A stretch of 64,000 bases of DNA from Scytonema millei VB511283. GTDB taxonomy: Bacteria; Cyanobacteriota; Cyanobacteriia; Cyanobacteriales; Chroococcidiopsidaceae. Location of the stretch: the NCBI RefSeq assembly GCF_000817735.3, contig NZ_JTJC03000002.1, positions 566,242 to 630,241 on the forward strand, written 5' to 3'. Under the pieces are notes generated by a model. That model had not been told where the DNA came from, searched no databases, and worked only from the letters and a program-made list of their open reading frames with translations. Below, one piece after another: positions 46,551 through 55,206 of this stretch; the first letter of the stretch is position 1; each line of letters starts with the position of its first letter. A program made the translations under genes and the position numbers.

Positions 46551-47032
46551 GGACTGTACCTTAATTGCCTGTCTTCAAAGGGTTGCCAGTATCTAACCAA
46601 GTATTTACAAATATGTAAGTGCTAGCTCACCTTCCACCCTAGCGCATCGTCGCGAGGTGATTTGGTTAGCCATATACCTAATGTGCCGGATTGCCGTAGC
46701 TTAGCCCCTAAGCTTTAGAGATTTTTAAATTGTTCTACCCCGTTACATTTGTTCATGGTTTATGGATAACCAACTCCAACTTGAGCTAGATTCGCTTAGG
46801 TGGTCGATTGAATCAGTTATCAGTTGTCAGTTATCAGTTATCAGTAGAGACGTTACATGTAACGTCTGTACAAAGTTAAGTTATCAGAGACTAATTAATT
46901 TTGACTTGTGACTTGTGACTTGTCCCCTAGCCCCTCATCTCCCTGTACCCACAGAAAAGTTCCAAAAAAATCAGAAAAAATTAACTTGGGGATCGGCAGG
47001 TTTTGGGCTGGCTGCACTACCTTGGTAAGTGA
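46551..47032. repeat. Divergent ctaA/ctaC spacer with heptads and a palindromic element
   Basis: CAGTTAT/CAGTTGT heptads at 46812-46843 are followed by GTAGAGACGTTACATGTAACGTCTGTAC (46844-46871), a copy of the 7112 palindrome, and GACTTGT units near 46901-46920. The promoters of both units must lie around this block. No gene is seen. Confidence 0.65.
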
Positions 47033-48163
47033 GTGTGGCTAATTGTTAAGAAGCTAAAAATTATCAAATCCTTAACCGTGAACATTCCTAGTTCTATTTG
47101 GACGCTATTAATTGGCATCGTCTTGACTCTGACAAGTCTGTGGTACGGTCAAAATCACGGCTTACTACCCACGGCAGCCTCAGATGAAGCCACTTTGGTT
47201 GATGGGCTGTTCGACACAATGATGACGATTGGCACGGGTCTGTTTGTGCTGGTACAAGGCATATTGATCTATGCTGCCTTTAAGTTTCGCCGTCGCCAGG
47301 GCGATAACACTGACGCGCCTCCGGTGTTCGGTAATATTCCTCTAGAAATTCTGTGGACGGCGATCCCGGCAATTATTGTCATCGGCTTATCGATCTACAG
47401 CTTTGATGTCTACAACGAAATTGGTGGTTTCGATCCCCACAGCGCTCACGAAGCCCCTATTGCTGGGCAAGCAATGAAAATGCCAGGAGCAGCGATCGCG
47501 GCAACATTGAACGATACGCCGCCTAGCACCGAACCTAACGCAAATCAAATCAAGTCGGATGAGGCAATGTCAGATCCAGCAACCGCCTCCGTCCGCAACT
47601 CCGACCAAATTCCTCAAAAACGCGATGCTCCTGGTATGGGTATAGTCTCTCCTGGCATCGGTGCAAGCCCAGGTAACGAAGGAAAAGTTCCAGGGCTTGC
47701 AGTTAACGTCACTGGCTTGCAATATGCTTGGATTTTCACCTATCCAGATACGGGCGTTGTGGCTAGCGAATTGCACGTTCCTGCTGGTAAAGAGGTGAAA
47801 CTAGACATGACAGCGAATGATGTCATCCACGCCTTCTGGGTTCCAGAATTGCGTTTAAAACAAGATGTCATTCCTGGTAGGCAAAGTGAAATTCGCTTCA
47901 CCCCAAAAATCTTAGGGGAATATAAAGTAATCTGTGCTGAACTATGCGGTCCTTATCACGGGGCGATGAACACCAAGTTTATTGTGGAAACACCAGAGAA
48001 CTTTGACAAGTGGATGCAGGAACAACAAGTCGCAACCAAGGGCAATCTAGAACAGGCGATCGCCCTCAATGCCGCAGATCGTTCCCCCGCTGAATTTCTC
48101 TCCCCATACACCGCGCAAATGGGAATTCAGCCCGAAACCCTTCATCAGCTTCACCATCAATAG
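47033..48163 (+). CDS. ctaC: Cytochrome c oxidase subunit II
   Basis: This 376-residue protein has two helices (about 20-40 and 58-80) and a CuA cupredoxin domain with HAFWVPELRLKQD and CAELCGPYHGAMNTKF, supplying the Cys, His and Met ligands. It takes electrons from cytochrome c6 or plastocyanin. A linker of about 75 residues rich in Pro, Ala and Asn (about 140-215) separates the helices from the copper domain. The GTG start at 47033 is the longest; GTG at 47078 (NIPSSIWTLL) is as likely. Confidence 0.93.
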   Translation: MWLIVKKLKIIKSLTVNIPSSIWTLLIGIVLTLTSLWYGQNHGLLPTAASDEATLVDGLFDTMMTIGTGLFVLVQGILIYAAFKFRRRQGDNTDAPPVFGNIPLEILWTAIPAIIVIGLSIYSFDVYNEIGGFDPHSAHEAPIAGQAMKMPGAAIAATLNDTPPSTEPNANQIKSDEAMSDPATASVRNSDQIPQKRDAPGMGIVSPGIGASPGNEGKVPGLAVNVTGLQYAWIFTYPDTGVVASELHVPAGKEVKLDMTANDVIHAFWVPELRLKQDVIPGRQSEIRFTPKILGEYKVICAELCGPYHGAMNTKFIVETPENFDKWMQEQQVATKGNLEQAIALNAADRSPAEFLSPYTAQMGIQPETLHQLHHQ

Positions 48164-48308
48164 AGGGGTGAGGAACGAGGAGTGAGGAGTGAGGGCTAAG
48201 TTACAAAATTGCTTTATTCTTCACTCCCTACTCCCTACTACGCGGCTCCGATGGCGAGGTTACCTCGCCCTCTGCCCGCTTCCCTACTCCCTACTCCCTT
48301 TTTTTGCT

Positions 48309-50054
48309 ATGACTCAAGCACAAATCCAACGATCGGCTAACTTATCTATCTTGGAAGCAGAACCAGGGGAAAGAAAGTGGCGCGATTACTTTACTTTTAA
48401 TACTGACCATAAAGTAATCGCCATTCAATACCTGGTGACGACGTTTATTTTCTACTGTATCGGCGGCGTAATGGCTGACATGGTGCGGACGGAACTGAAA
48501 ACGCCCGAAGTCGATTTTGTCAGCCGCGAAGTGTATAACAGCTTGTTTACACTCCACGCCACGATCATGATCTTTTTGTGGATCGTGCCAGCAGGGGCAG
48601 GTTTTGCCAACTTCCTGATTCCCTTGATGATTGGGGCGAAGGATATGGCATTTCCGCGCTTGAACGCGGTCGCATTTTGGATGATCCCACCTGGGGGAAT
48701 CTTACTCATCAGTAGTTTAGTCCTGGGCGACGCTGCTGACGCTGGCTGGACTTCTTATCCTCCCCTTAGTTTAGTCACGGGACAATTAGGCGAGGGGATT
48801 TGGATTATCAGCGTCTTGCTGTTAGGAACTTCTTCAATTTTGGGGGCAATTAATTTCCTCGTCACTTTGTTGAAGATGCGGACACCAGGTATGAGTACGA
48901 CGCAAATGCCCCTATTCTGTTGGGCAATGCTGGCGACTTCTGCCTTGACGCTCGTTTCTACACCAGTGTTAGCAGGTGCTTTGATTCTGCTATCTTTCGA
49001 CTTATTTGCTGGCACGGCATTTTTTAACCCCACAGGAGGCGGCGATCCGGTAGTTTACCAACATATGTTTTGGTTCTACTCGCACCCTGCGGTGTACATT
49101 ATGATTTTGCCCTTCTTTGGGATCATTTCTGAGGTGATTCCCGTTCACTCCCGCAAGCCAATTTTCGGTTATAAAGCGATCGCCTATTCGAGTTTGGCAA
49201 TTAGCTTTTTGGGATTGATCGTCTGGGCGCACCACATGTTTACCAGCGGTATTCCTGGTTGGTTGCGGATGTTCTTCATGATCACGACTATGATCATCGC
49301 CGTACCTACGGGGATCAAAGTTTTCAGTTGGTTGGGGACGATGTGGGGTGGTAAAATTCGCCTCAACAGTGCGATGCTGTTCGCGATCGGCTTTGTCAGC
49401 CTGTTCGTCATCGGCGGGATCAGCGGTGTCATGCTAGCTGCCGTACCGTTTGACATCCACGTTCACGATACCTATTTTGTCGTCGCCCACCTCCACTACG
49501 TTCTATTTGGTGGCTCGGTATTTGGGATCTATGCTGGAATTTACCACTGGTATCCCAAAATGACGGGACGGATGATGAATGAATTCTGGGGTAAGGTTCA
49601 TTTCGCTTTGATGTACGTCGGGATGAACTTGTGTTTCTTACCGATGCACAAACTCGGACTGATGGGCATGAACCGCCGGATTGCCGAGTATGATGCCAAG
49701 TTTGCCACGCTGAACTTTGTCTGTACGATGGGGGCTTACTTGCTAGCTATCTCCACCGTACCGTTTATCATCAATGCAATTTGGAGTTGGATGTACGGTC
49801 CCAAAGCTGGTAACAATCCTTGGGAAGCACTAACCTTAGAATGGATGACAAGCTCGCCACCGGCGATCGAAAATTTTGCTGGATTCCCCGTATTGGCAAC
49901 TGGTCCTTACGACTACGGTATGGACAGACCTAAATCTGAGGTCGATGTCCCCTTGGCTGATGAAAGAGAACCAGCTTTAGCTGCTGGACCCAAATCGGCT
50001 TTACGTGCCGATCCCGATCCAAATGTCGCTGCCAATCCTGAAGACCGTAAGTAG
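48309..50054 (+). CDS. ctaD: Cytochrome c oxidase subunit I
   Basis: The protein has 581 residues from the ATG at 48309. It has twelve helices, haem and CuB ligands in TLHATIMIFLW, MFWFYSHPAVYI and HHMFTSGI, and HVHDTYFVVAHLHYVLFGG, which carries the haem a and a3 histidines. It reduces oxygen and pumps protons. The C-terminal tail has MDRPKSEVDVP. An in-frame upstream stretch from 48189 is coded by CTCCCTA repeats and is excluded. GATTACTTTACTTTTAATACTGACCATAAAG encodes the usual DYFTFNTDHK start. Confidence 0.96.
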   Translation: MTQAQIQRSANLSILEAEPGERKWRDYFTFNTDHKVIAIQYLVTTFIFYCIGGVMADMVRTELKTPEVDFVSREVYNSLFTLHATIMIFLWIVPAGAGFANFLIPLMIGAKDMAFPRLNAVAFWMIPPGGILLISSLVLGDAADAGWTSYPPLSLVTGQLGEGIWIISVLLLGTSSILGAINFLVTLLKMRTPGMSTTQMPLFCWAMLATSALTLVSTPVLAGALILLSFDLFAGTAFFNPTGGGDPVVYQHMFWFYSHPAVYIMILPFFGIISEVIPVHSRKPIFGYKAIAYSSLAISFLGLIVWAHHMFTSGIPGWLRMFFMITTMIIAVPTGIKVFSWLGTMWGGKIRLNSAMLFAIGFVSLFVIGGISGVMLAAVPFDIHVHDTYFVVAHLHYVLFGGSVFGIYAGIYHWYPKMTGRMMNEFWGKVHFALMYVGMNLCFLPMHKLGLMGMNRRIAEYDAKFATLNFVCTMGAYLLAISTVPFIINAIWSWMYGPKAGNNPWEALTLEWMTSSPPAIENFAGFPVLATGPYDYGMDRPKSEVDVPLADEREPALAAGPKSALRADPDPNVAANPEDRK

Positions 50055-50226
50055 AGATGTTATATGTGTAGAGGGGTTACATATAACGTCTCTACCCTAC
50101 TCCCTACTTCCCACTCACCCTGCGTGCGACTTCATTAATAGCCCCCTTTTGAAGGGGTTGGGGGATCGGAGAACTACGCCAATTCACGAAAAGATCCCCC
50201 CTAGCCCCCCTTGAAAAGGGGGGAAC
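50052..50226. repeat. Palindromic element plus C-rich CCCCCTAGCCCCCC element
   Basis: GTAGAGATGTTATATG with ATATAACGTCTCTAC (50052-50096) is a longer-loop version of the 7112 family. From 50139 to 50226, GCCCCCTTTTGAAGGGG and GATCCCCCCTAGCCCCCC with AAAAGGGGGG form two hairpins round a common core. Related C-rich elements are at 56792 and 61499. They lie in the ctaD-ctaE gap without ending the operon by any known rule. Confidence 0.7.
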
Positions 50227-50269
50227 AATAGAAAGTTGCACCGAAGCGTTACTCCCTATTCCCTAAATT

Positions 50270-50890
50270 ATGCAAAGTCCAACTATAGACCCAGCAAAAA
50301 CGGAACTTAATTACCACCACAAAGCAGAAGCCGCCCATCATGAAGAACATCCTGATTTTCGGATGTTTGGCTTAGTCATGTTCTTAATCGCAGAGGGCAT
50401 GATTTTTCTTGGTATGTTTGGCGCGTATTTGGCTTACCGTTCCACTTTACCCAGTTGGCCCCCTGAAGGAACGCCAGAATTAGAACTTCTACTACCAGGA
50501 GTCAACACTATTATCCTGATTTCTAGTAGTTTCGTGATGCACAACGCCGATACCGCGATTAAGAAGAATGATGTCACGGGTATGCGTACCTGGATGGCAA
50601 TTACAGCGGCGATGGGTATTATTTTCCTGTCAGGGCAGATCTACGAATACAGTCATTTAGAATTCGGGCTAAAGACGAATTTATTTGCCAGTGCATTTTA
50701 CGTTCTGACTGGTTTTCACGGACTTCACGTTACTGTTGGGGTATTGGCAATCTTAGCGGTTTTGTGGCGATCGCGCCGCGCCAATCACTACAGTCAAGAG
50801 CATCACTTTGGTGTAGAAGCCGCCGAACTTTATTGGCACTTTGTCGATGTTGTTTGGATTGTTCTATTTGGTTTGTTATATCTGCTTTAA
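50270..50890 (+). CDS. ctaE: Cytochrome c oxidase subunit III
   Basis: This 206-residue protein has five helices with HPDFRMFGLVMFLIAEGMIFLG and FHGLHVTVGVLAILA, then ELYWHFVDVVWIVLFGLLYL, as in five-helix subunit III of cyanobacteria. It stabilises the oxidase. It ends the ctaC-D-E operon and a terminator follows. Confidence 0.95.
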   Translation: MQSPTIDPAKTELNYHHKAEAAHHEEHPDFRMFGLVMFLIAEGMIFLGMFGAYLAYRSTLPSWPPEGTPELELLLPGVNTIILISSSFVMHNADTAIKKNDVTGMRTWMAITAAMGIIFLSGQIYEYSHLEFGLKTNLFASAFYVLTGFHGLHVTVGVLAILAVLWRSRRANHYSQEHHFGVEAAELYWHFVDVVWIVLFGLLYLL

Positions 50891-50984
50891 CAGTTATCAG
50901 TTATCAGCATCAGTCATTTAGTGTCGTCTGCTGTTAACTGATTTAAACTGAAGATATCTTAATTTTGCACTTGGTTGAAATTAG

Positions 50985-51004
50985 CCCCTATATAGGGGTT
51001 TTTT
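50985..51004 (+). terminator. Terminator after ctaCDE
   Basis: CCCCTATATAGGGG is a perfect hairpin followed by six T. It lies 95 bp after the ctaE stop. Confidence 0.8.
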
Positions 51005-51016
51005 CTTGTCTTTGTG

Positions 51017-51075
51017 AGAGCGGGTTTATTGAAAAATTCTGTTACAAGCGGGGCTTTTTGGTGAACCCGCCCCTA
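51017..51075. repeat. MITE-like palindromic element, copy 3
   Basis: Ends GAGAGCGGGTTTA and TGGTGAACCCGCCCCTAC match the elements at 20401 and 35318. Its core is different and AT-rich. Confidence 0.6.
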
Positions 51076-51114
51076 CGTTTGACGGATAATTTCTGATTCA
51101 TGCAATCGATGTAT

Positions 51115-52596
51115 TCACCACACCTCACACCCGATCCTAACTAGAAAGTTTTGCAGCCAATTTCTCCGTCTTAATGGAGTAGAAAGATACTCGCTGGCAG
51201 TTTGAGCTAAAATTTCTCCCCAACTGGGATAGACGGAAACGAGAGCGGCAATTGCGTCAATTTTCAGTTTTTGGGCGATCGCTAAAGCAATAAGATTAAT
51301 TAACTCCCCTGCTTGAGAGCCAATAATTGCCCCACCTAAAATCGTGCCATTACGCCGCACGACTAATTGACAAATCCCCGTCATTTCATCCCGAATTTGG
51401 GCTATTGCTAAAGTCTTAAAATAACGTTGTAATACGAAGACATCATTGTCATATTTTTGTCTAGCTTGAGCTACTGTAAAACCCACTCTTGCTAAGGGCG
51501 GATCGGTACAAACTAACCAAGGAATATTACGATAATCAACTTGATAGTGAAAAGAAAATAAAGCATTTTGTAAAGCGTTGTGCAGGGCAATTTTAGCTTC
51601 GTAATTGGCAATATGAGCGAATTGATAACCGCCGATCGCATCCCCACAAGCATAAATGTGTGAATTTGTCGTTTGCAATTTTTGATTCAAACGCAGGCGA
51701 TCGCGTTGTGTTTTCACCCCCACTGCTGCTAGATTGAGCTGTTCGAGTTCTGGCTGTTGTCCGGCACAAAGTACAATTTCATCAAATTCCATAGCTTCGC
51801 GATCGGCTTGAATCCATTTTTTGCCCTCAATGCCCTTGACTTGAGTAACGGTAGTATTAGTGAGAACGCGCACTCCCTCAGCTTCGAGAATAGCTTGCAA
51901 TAACTGAGCAATTTCTAGATCTTCTCTAGGTAAGATGTGAAGACGCTGGACAATTAAAGTGACATCTAAACCCAATCTTGCTAATGTTTGTGCCAACTGA
52001 CATCCATTTGGATCGCCACCGAGTATTGCCCAACGTTTCGGTGGGTTCGGAGAAGTCAACGACGAGAAAACCTCGGTAGCGGTTAAGTATCCTGTAGCGG
52101 CTAGCCCTTCGATCGCGGGAACTATTGGACGTGGGTTAGTGGCGATCAGATATTTCCGTGCTGCCAAGCAACGATTATTAACTACAAAACCCAGATTTGG
52201 CTGAGCGACAAACTTACCCTGCCCGAGAATAAAATCAACTCCTAAAGCAGCTAAAACAGCAGGTGAGTTCTCCTCTGCTAAATTTGACTGGACATTTTGC
52301 GCCCAGTGCATGATCCGGTTCCACTGGATAGAAAGTTGACAGTCATCGATCGCATTCCCATGACTCGAACGCAAGCCAAAATTTCCCATCTTTTCCCATT
52401 GTCGAGCTAATTGCCCGATGTAAGAAAGAGAGTCGGGAGTCGGAAGTTGGGAGTCGTAGGGGCGCACGGCTGTGCGCCCGTACAATGGCAAATTCGTTTC
52501 TACTAGGGCTACAGTAGCATTCTGTTTTGCCGCGATCGCGGCAGCGTAGCGTCCGGCTGGGCTGCCGCCAATAATAACTATGTCGTAATCTGCCAT
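51115..52596 (-). CDS. FAD-dependent pyridine nucleotide oxidoreductase, redox disulfide missing
   Basis: This 493-residue protein has an FAD start (IVIIGGSPAGRYAA), an NAD-site-like WAILGGDPNGCQLAQ, the FAD C-site THIYACGDAIGG (seen as SHIYACGDAIGG), and a dimer domain ending VYPSWGEIL. The layout follows dihydrolipoyl dehydrogenase and mercuric reductase, but the CxxxxC disulfide expected near residue 45 is absent. The segment there, LPLYGRTAVRPYDSQLPTPDS, is coded by GGGAGTC and GTAGGGGCGCACGGC repeats. The final His-Glu pair is also missing. The function is therefore unlikely to be classic disulfide reduction. Confidence 0.8.
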   Translation of the reverse strand: MADYDIVIIGGSPAGRYAAAIAAKQNATVALVETNLPLYGRTAVRPYDSQLPTPDSLSYIGQLARQWEKMGNFGLRSSHGNAIDDCQLSIQWNRIMHWAQNVQSNLAEENSPAVLAALGVDFILGQGKFVAQPNLGFVVNNRCLAARKYLIATNPRPIVPAIEGLAATGYLTATEVFSSLTSPNPPKRWAILGGDPNGCQLAQTLARLGLDVTLIVQRLHILPREDLEIAQLLQAILEAEGVRVLTNTTVTQVKGIEGKKWIQADREAMEFDEIVLCAGQQPELEQLNLAAVGVKTQRDRLRLNQKLQTTNSHIYACGDAIGGYQFAHIANYEAKIALHNALQNALFSFHYQVDYRNIPWLVCTDPPLARVGFTVAQARQKYDNDVFVLQRYFKTLAIAQIRDEMTGICQLVVRRNGTILGGAIIGSQAGELINLIALAIAQKLKIDAIAALVSVYPSWGEILAQTASEYLSTPLRRRNWLQNFLVRIGCEVW

Positions 52597-53789
52597 AGTG
52601 CTTCAATGAGGCGCTCGTTTTCAGTTGTAGAGCGCACGGCAACCCGAAAATAGCGATCGCCTAGTTCGGGAAAACTAAGACAATCTCGGATTAAAATTCG
52701 CTCGTGTTTTAATAGCTGCTGTTGGAGTTTTGAACTCGGTCGCTCAGACTCTACCAATAAAAAGTTAGCAGCACCAGGCAGAGGTTGCAATCCTGGAATC
52801 TGAGATAGCTCCTGCTCTAATCGCGCTCGTGTAGGTGGTAGCCATGCCCAAGTTTGTTGCTGAAATTGGCTATCTTTAAGTACCGCGATCGCCGCAGCAA
52901 CAGCAAGAGTATTAACTGCCCAAGGATCGCGTCGCGCCAGCCAGCGATTGAGACGTTCGGGATGGGCGATCGCGTATCCCAATCGCAGCCCTGGCAGGCT
53001 GTAAAATTTAGTCAGCGATCGCAAAATGACTAAATTGGGATATTTCTGCACCAATGGGATCAGACTTTGTTCTGCTGCTGGTGGTAGAAAATCCATAAAA
53101 GCTTCATCCACCACTACCAAAGCAAATTGCTCCAGATAGGGCAGAATTTCTTCTTTGTGCCACATCTGCCCTGTTGGGTTGTGGGGATTGTTCAGGAGTA
53201 AACCAGAATTTGAAGGAGTGAGGAGCGAGGAGTGAGGAGTGAGGGGTGAGTGGTGTGGGAAGTGTGGGAGGACACTCGAAGAATTTTCTCCCTCAGCTCC
53301 CTCAGCTCCCTCAGATCCCCCAGCTCTCTTCTCCCCCTTGTCTCCCTTGTCTTTCTCTGCTCCCTGCTCCCTACTCCCTGCTCCCTGCTCCCTGCTCCCT
53401 GCTCCCTCTAATTCCAACGGACACTCGATCGCCTTTGCACCAAACGCTTTCAGCGCCCGCCAGTAGTCGCCAAAAGCTGGAGTCACGAGATAAGTTGCAG
53501 CTAATTCAGATAAATCCCAACCCGCCCACGTAAGTAAATCTGCCGAGCCATTCCCCGGCAGAATCCATTCTGGTGGTAACTGATGCACCTGCGCTAGAGC
53601 TGTTCTCAGTTCGCTGTAATTGGGATCGGGATAGGAACTGAGTTGGCTGATGGCAGAATGAATCGCAGCGATCGCGCTTTGGGGTGGTCCCAAAGGGTTG
53701 ATACTAGCCGAAAAATCGAGAATCGCATCGGATTCACAACCCGCGATCGCTGCTGCCCAAGCTAAATTTCCTCCATGTACAGGTTGCAT
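52578..53789 (-). CDS. cobD: PLP-dependent threonine-phosphate decarboxylase-like (CobD/CobC) with repeat insert
   Basis: The protein has 403 residues from the ATG at 53789. It starts HGGNLAWAAAIAG, then LDFSASINPLGPP, GNGSADLL, NPHNPTG, VVDEAFMDF and the PLP lysine in SLTKFYSLPGLRLG, as in CobD, which makes aminopropanol phosphate for the cobamide loop. Between PLELEG and NSGLLLNNPHNPTG about 70 residues (such as GAGSREQGAGSREQGAEKD) come from four repeat families read in frame. The insert falls in a loop before the Asn-Pro motif. The stop overlaps the flavoprotein gene by 19 bp. A histidinol-phosphate-type activity is an alternative. Confidence 0.85.
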   Translation of the reverse strand: MQPVHGGNLAWAAAIAGCESDAILDFSASINPLGPPQSAIAAIHSAISQLSSYPDPNYSELRTALAQVHQLPPEWILPGNGSADLLTWAGWDLSELAATYLVTPAFGDYWRALKAFGAKAIECPLELEGAGSREQGAGSREQGAEKDKGDKGEKRAGGSEGAEGAEGENSSSVLPHFPHHSPLTPHSSLLTPSNSGLLLNNPHNPTGQMWHKEEILPYLEQFALVVVDEAFMDFLPPAAEQSLIPLVQKYPNLVILRSLTKFYSLPGLRLGYAIAHPERLNRWLARRDPWAVNTLAVAAAIAVLKDSQFQQQTWAWLPPTRARLEQELSQIPGLQPLPGAANFLLVESERPSSKLQQQLLKHERILIRDCLSFPELGDRYFRVAVRSTTENERLIEALWQITT

Positions 53790-53820
53790 CCAGTTCGGGT
53801 TTCCTGCAAGAACTTTATTC

Positions 53821-54105
53821 TCAGTCTTCGGGAGGAGCGACTTTTTCTTTAAATAGCTTCCCTGCTGAGAAAGCCGGAACCTTAGTTGCCGGAATTTCCA
53901 TTTTATCGCCAGTTTTCGGGTTGCGACCTTCGCGAGCTTTGCGCTCCCGCGACTCAAAAGAGCCAAAGCCTACTAGCGTCACTTTATCTCCTGTGGAGAC
54001 TGCATCGATAATGGTTTCCAAAGCAGCAGTCAGAACGGCATCTGCTTGCTTTTTCGTCACGCTTGCCTTTTCAGCAATTGAATCGACTAATTCACCCTTG
54101 TTCAT
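53821..54105 (-). CDS. hup: DNA-binding protein HU
   Basis: This 94-residue protein shows the HU signature GFGSFESRERKAREGRNPKTG (about 47-67) and a conserved helical start (MNKGELVDSIAEKASVTKKQADAVL). HU bends and packs DNA and helps replication and regulation. GGAG lies 6-10 nt upstream. A 305-bp leader without genes precedes it. Confidence 0.95.
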   Translation of the reverse strand: MNKGELVDSIAEKASVTKKQADAVLTAALETIIDAVSTGDKVTLVGFGSFESRERKAREGRNPKTGDKMEIPATKVPAFSAGKLFKEKVAPPED

Positions 54106-54410
54106 TTCATTCTCCTGTGAGTTAACAAACTACCTCAAAACAAGTGGTTCTGAACTCTCGCAACCTGAGCTTCAGCTTTTGTCTGTGGCTAGTTTGCCCA
54201 CTAAAATCGCTGAAACTCTCATTGGTTGGATATTTCATTGACCTATTCTAAGGTCTGCTTGCCAAATATAGATCGTTAAAACCTTTAAGTTATATGGATT
54301 TCAGGATTTTTTAGACAATTGCTCGATTTTTTCTGCACAATTTTTGATGAAATTTCGCTAATTGATTTTTTGACGCAAACAGAAAAAACTTATCCGATAT
54401 AATTTCTAGG
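54106..54410. other. hup leader, no gene seen
   Basis: The 305 bp hold no frame of note and no repeats. A long 5' leader with its own promoter is likely for hup. Confidence 0.4.
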
Positions 54411-55019
54411 CTATTTTTGATTGTTTTGAGAATTAGTTTGCGGTTCTGGTGATTTTTTTGGCGGTGCTGAAGCCTGTTTCCACTCCGCTAGGGTTCTGTT
54501 GACAGCATTTTCAAAATTAGTAGAGACCAATAGTACGCTACTTTGAGCGGGTTGTGGAGTCGGTGGATCGGCTTGAGCGTACAAAAAACTACGGTTAAAA
54601 TCTGGCTGACCCAAGACCAATCGATGAGTTTTCCCATCCTGTAACTTAACTTCTACCGTCGCTTGAGGTTGCTGCAAGCCATAGTCAGAAAGCTGTGCAG
54701 CGGGTACGGTCAAAACGCGATCGCTCTTGCTATTAACCAACAAATCTAACAAATAGGCGATCGCCCCCTCACTGGCAGGAGCTTTATCGGGAACCTGCAT
54801 TTGCCACCCTGTCTTACTATCCTTAGCGCGATCGAACTGTAAAGTTTGGTTGCGAGTCTTAACATTTAGAGACTGAATTTGGTCTTCTTTAAACGTAAAT
54901 ATTTGTTGCTGCTTTTCTCGTGCTTTCTGGCGTTGAGGCGTGCCTTGAATTTCATAAAAGTACACAAATCCCCCCATTCCCAGCGCGAGGAGGAGCAAAA
55001 TTAATGTCGTGCGTTTCAT
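54411..55019 (-). CDS. DUF4340 family protein
   Basis: This 202-residue protein has one N-terminal helix (about 5-21), then FTFKEDQIQSLNVK, GWQMQVPDKAPASEGAIAYLLDLL and LVLGQPDFNRSFLYAQ, the DUF4340 pattern, and a Lys/Gln/Pro-rich end. In other bacteria it is encoded next to GldG-like genes, as here. Location on the outer face of the membrane is inferred. Confidence 0.82.
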   Translation of the reverse strand: MKRTTLILLLLALGMGGFVYFYEIQGTPQRQKAREKQQQIFTFKEDQIQSLNVKTRNQTLQFDRAKDSKTGWQMQVPDKAPASEGAIAYLLDLLVNSKSDRVLTVPAAQLSDYGLQQPQATVEVKLQDGKTHRLVLGQPDFNRSFLYAQADPPTPQPAQSSVLLVSTNFENAVNRTLAEWKQASAPPKKSPEPQTNSQNNQK

Positions 55020-55020
55020 A

Positions 55021-55206
55021 TGAGGAGTGAGGAGTGAGGAGTGAGGAGTGAGGAGTGAGGGAAGAAAAATTTGGAGGACAAGGAAGCAGAGGAGCTTCAG
55101 GTGCAGAGGGGAAAATCAATTCAGTATCCAAAATCCCACACCCCACACCCCACACCCCACACCCCATTCTTCACTGATAACTGATAACTGACAACTGATA
55201 ACTGAT
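55021..55206. repeat. GAGTGAG, CCCCACA and CTGATAA repeats between the gldG-like and DUF4340 genes
   Basis: Five GAGGAGTGAG-type units, CACACCC units and CTGATAACTG heptads fill the spacer. No gene is seen. Confidence 0.8.

Noticed and set aside
48189-48308. 40-residue N-terminal extension of ctaD
   Set aside because: The DNA is repeat (CTCCCTA units) and the usual protein start lies at ATG 48309.
48452-49456. Several antisense frames inside ctaD
   Set aside because: They are shadows of the strongly conserved subunit I gene.
53239-53533. Two open frames on the plus strand inside cobD
   Set aside because: They are antisense reads of the repeat insert, rich in Ser-Pro and Leu-Pro, without conserved motifs.
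52578-53789. CobD-like gene as a pseudogene
   Set aside because: The frame stays open through the insert and all PLP-site motifs are intact.
53790-53966. 59-residue N-terminal extension of the CobD-like protein
   Set aside because: It would overlap most of the 3' part of hup in another frame; the family start fits ATG 53789.
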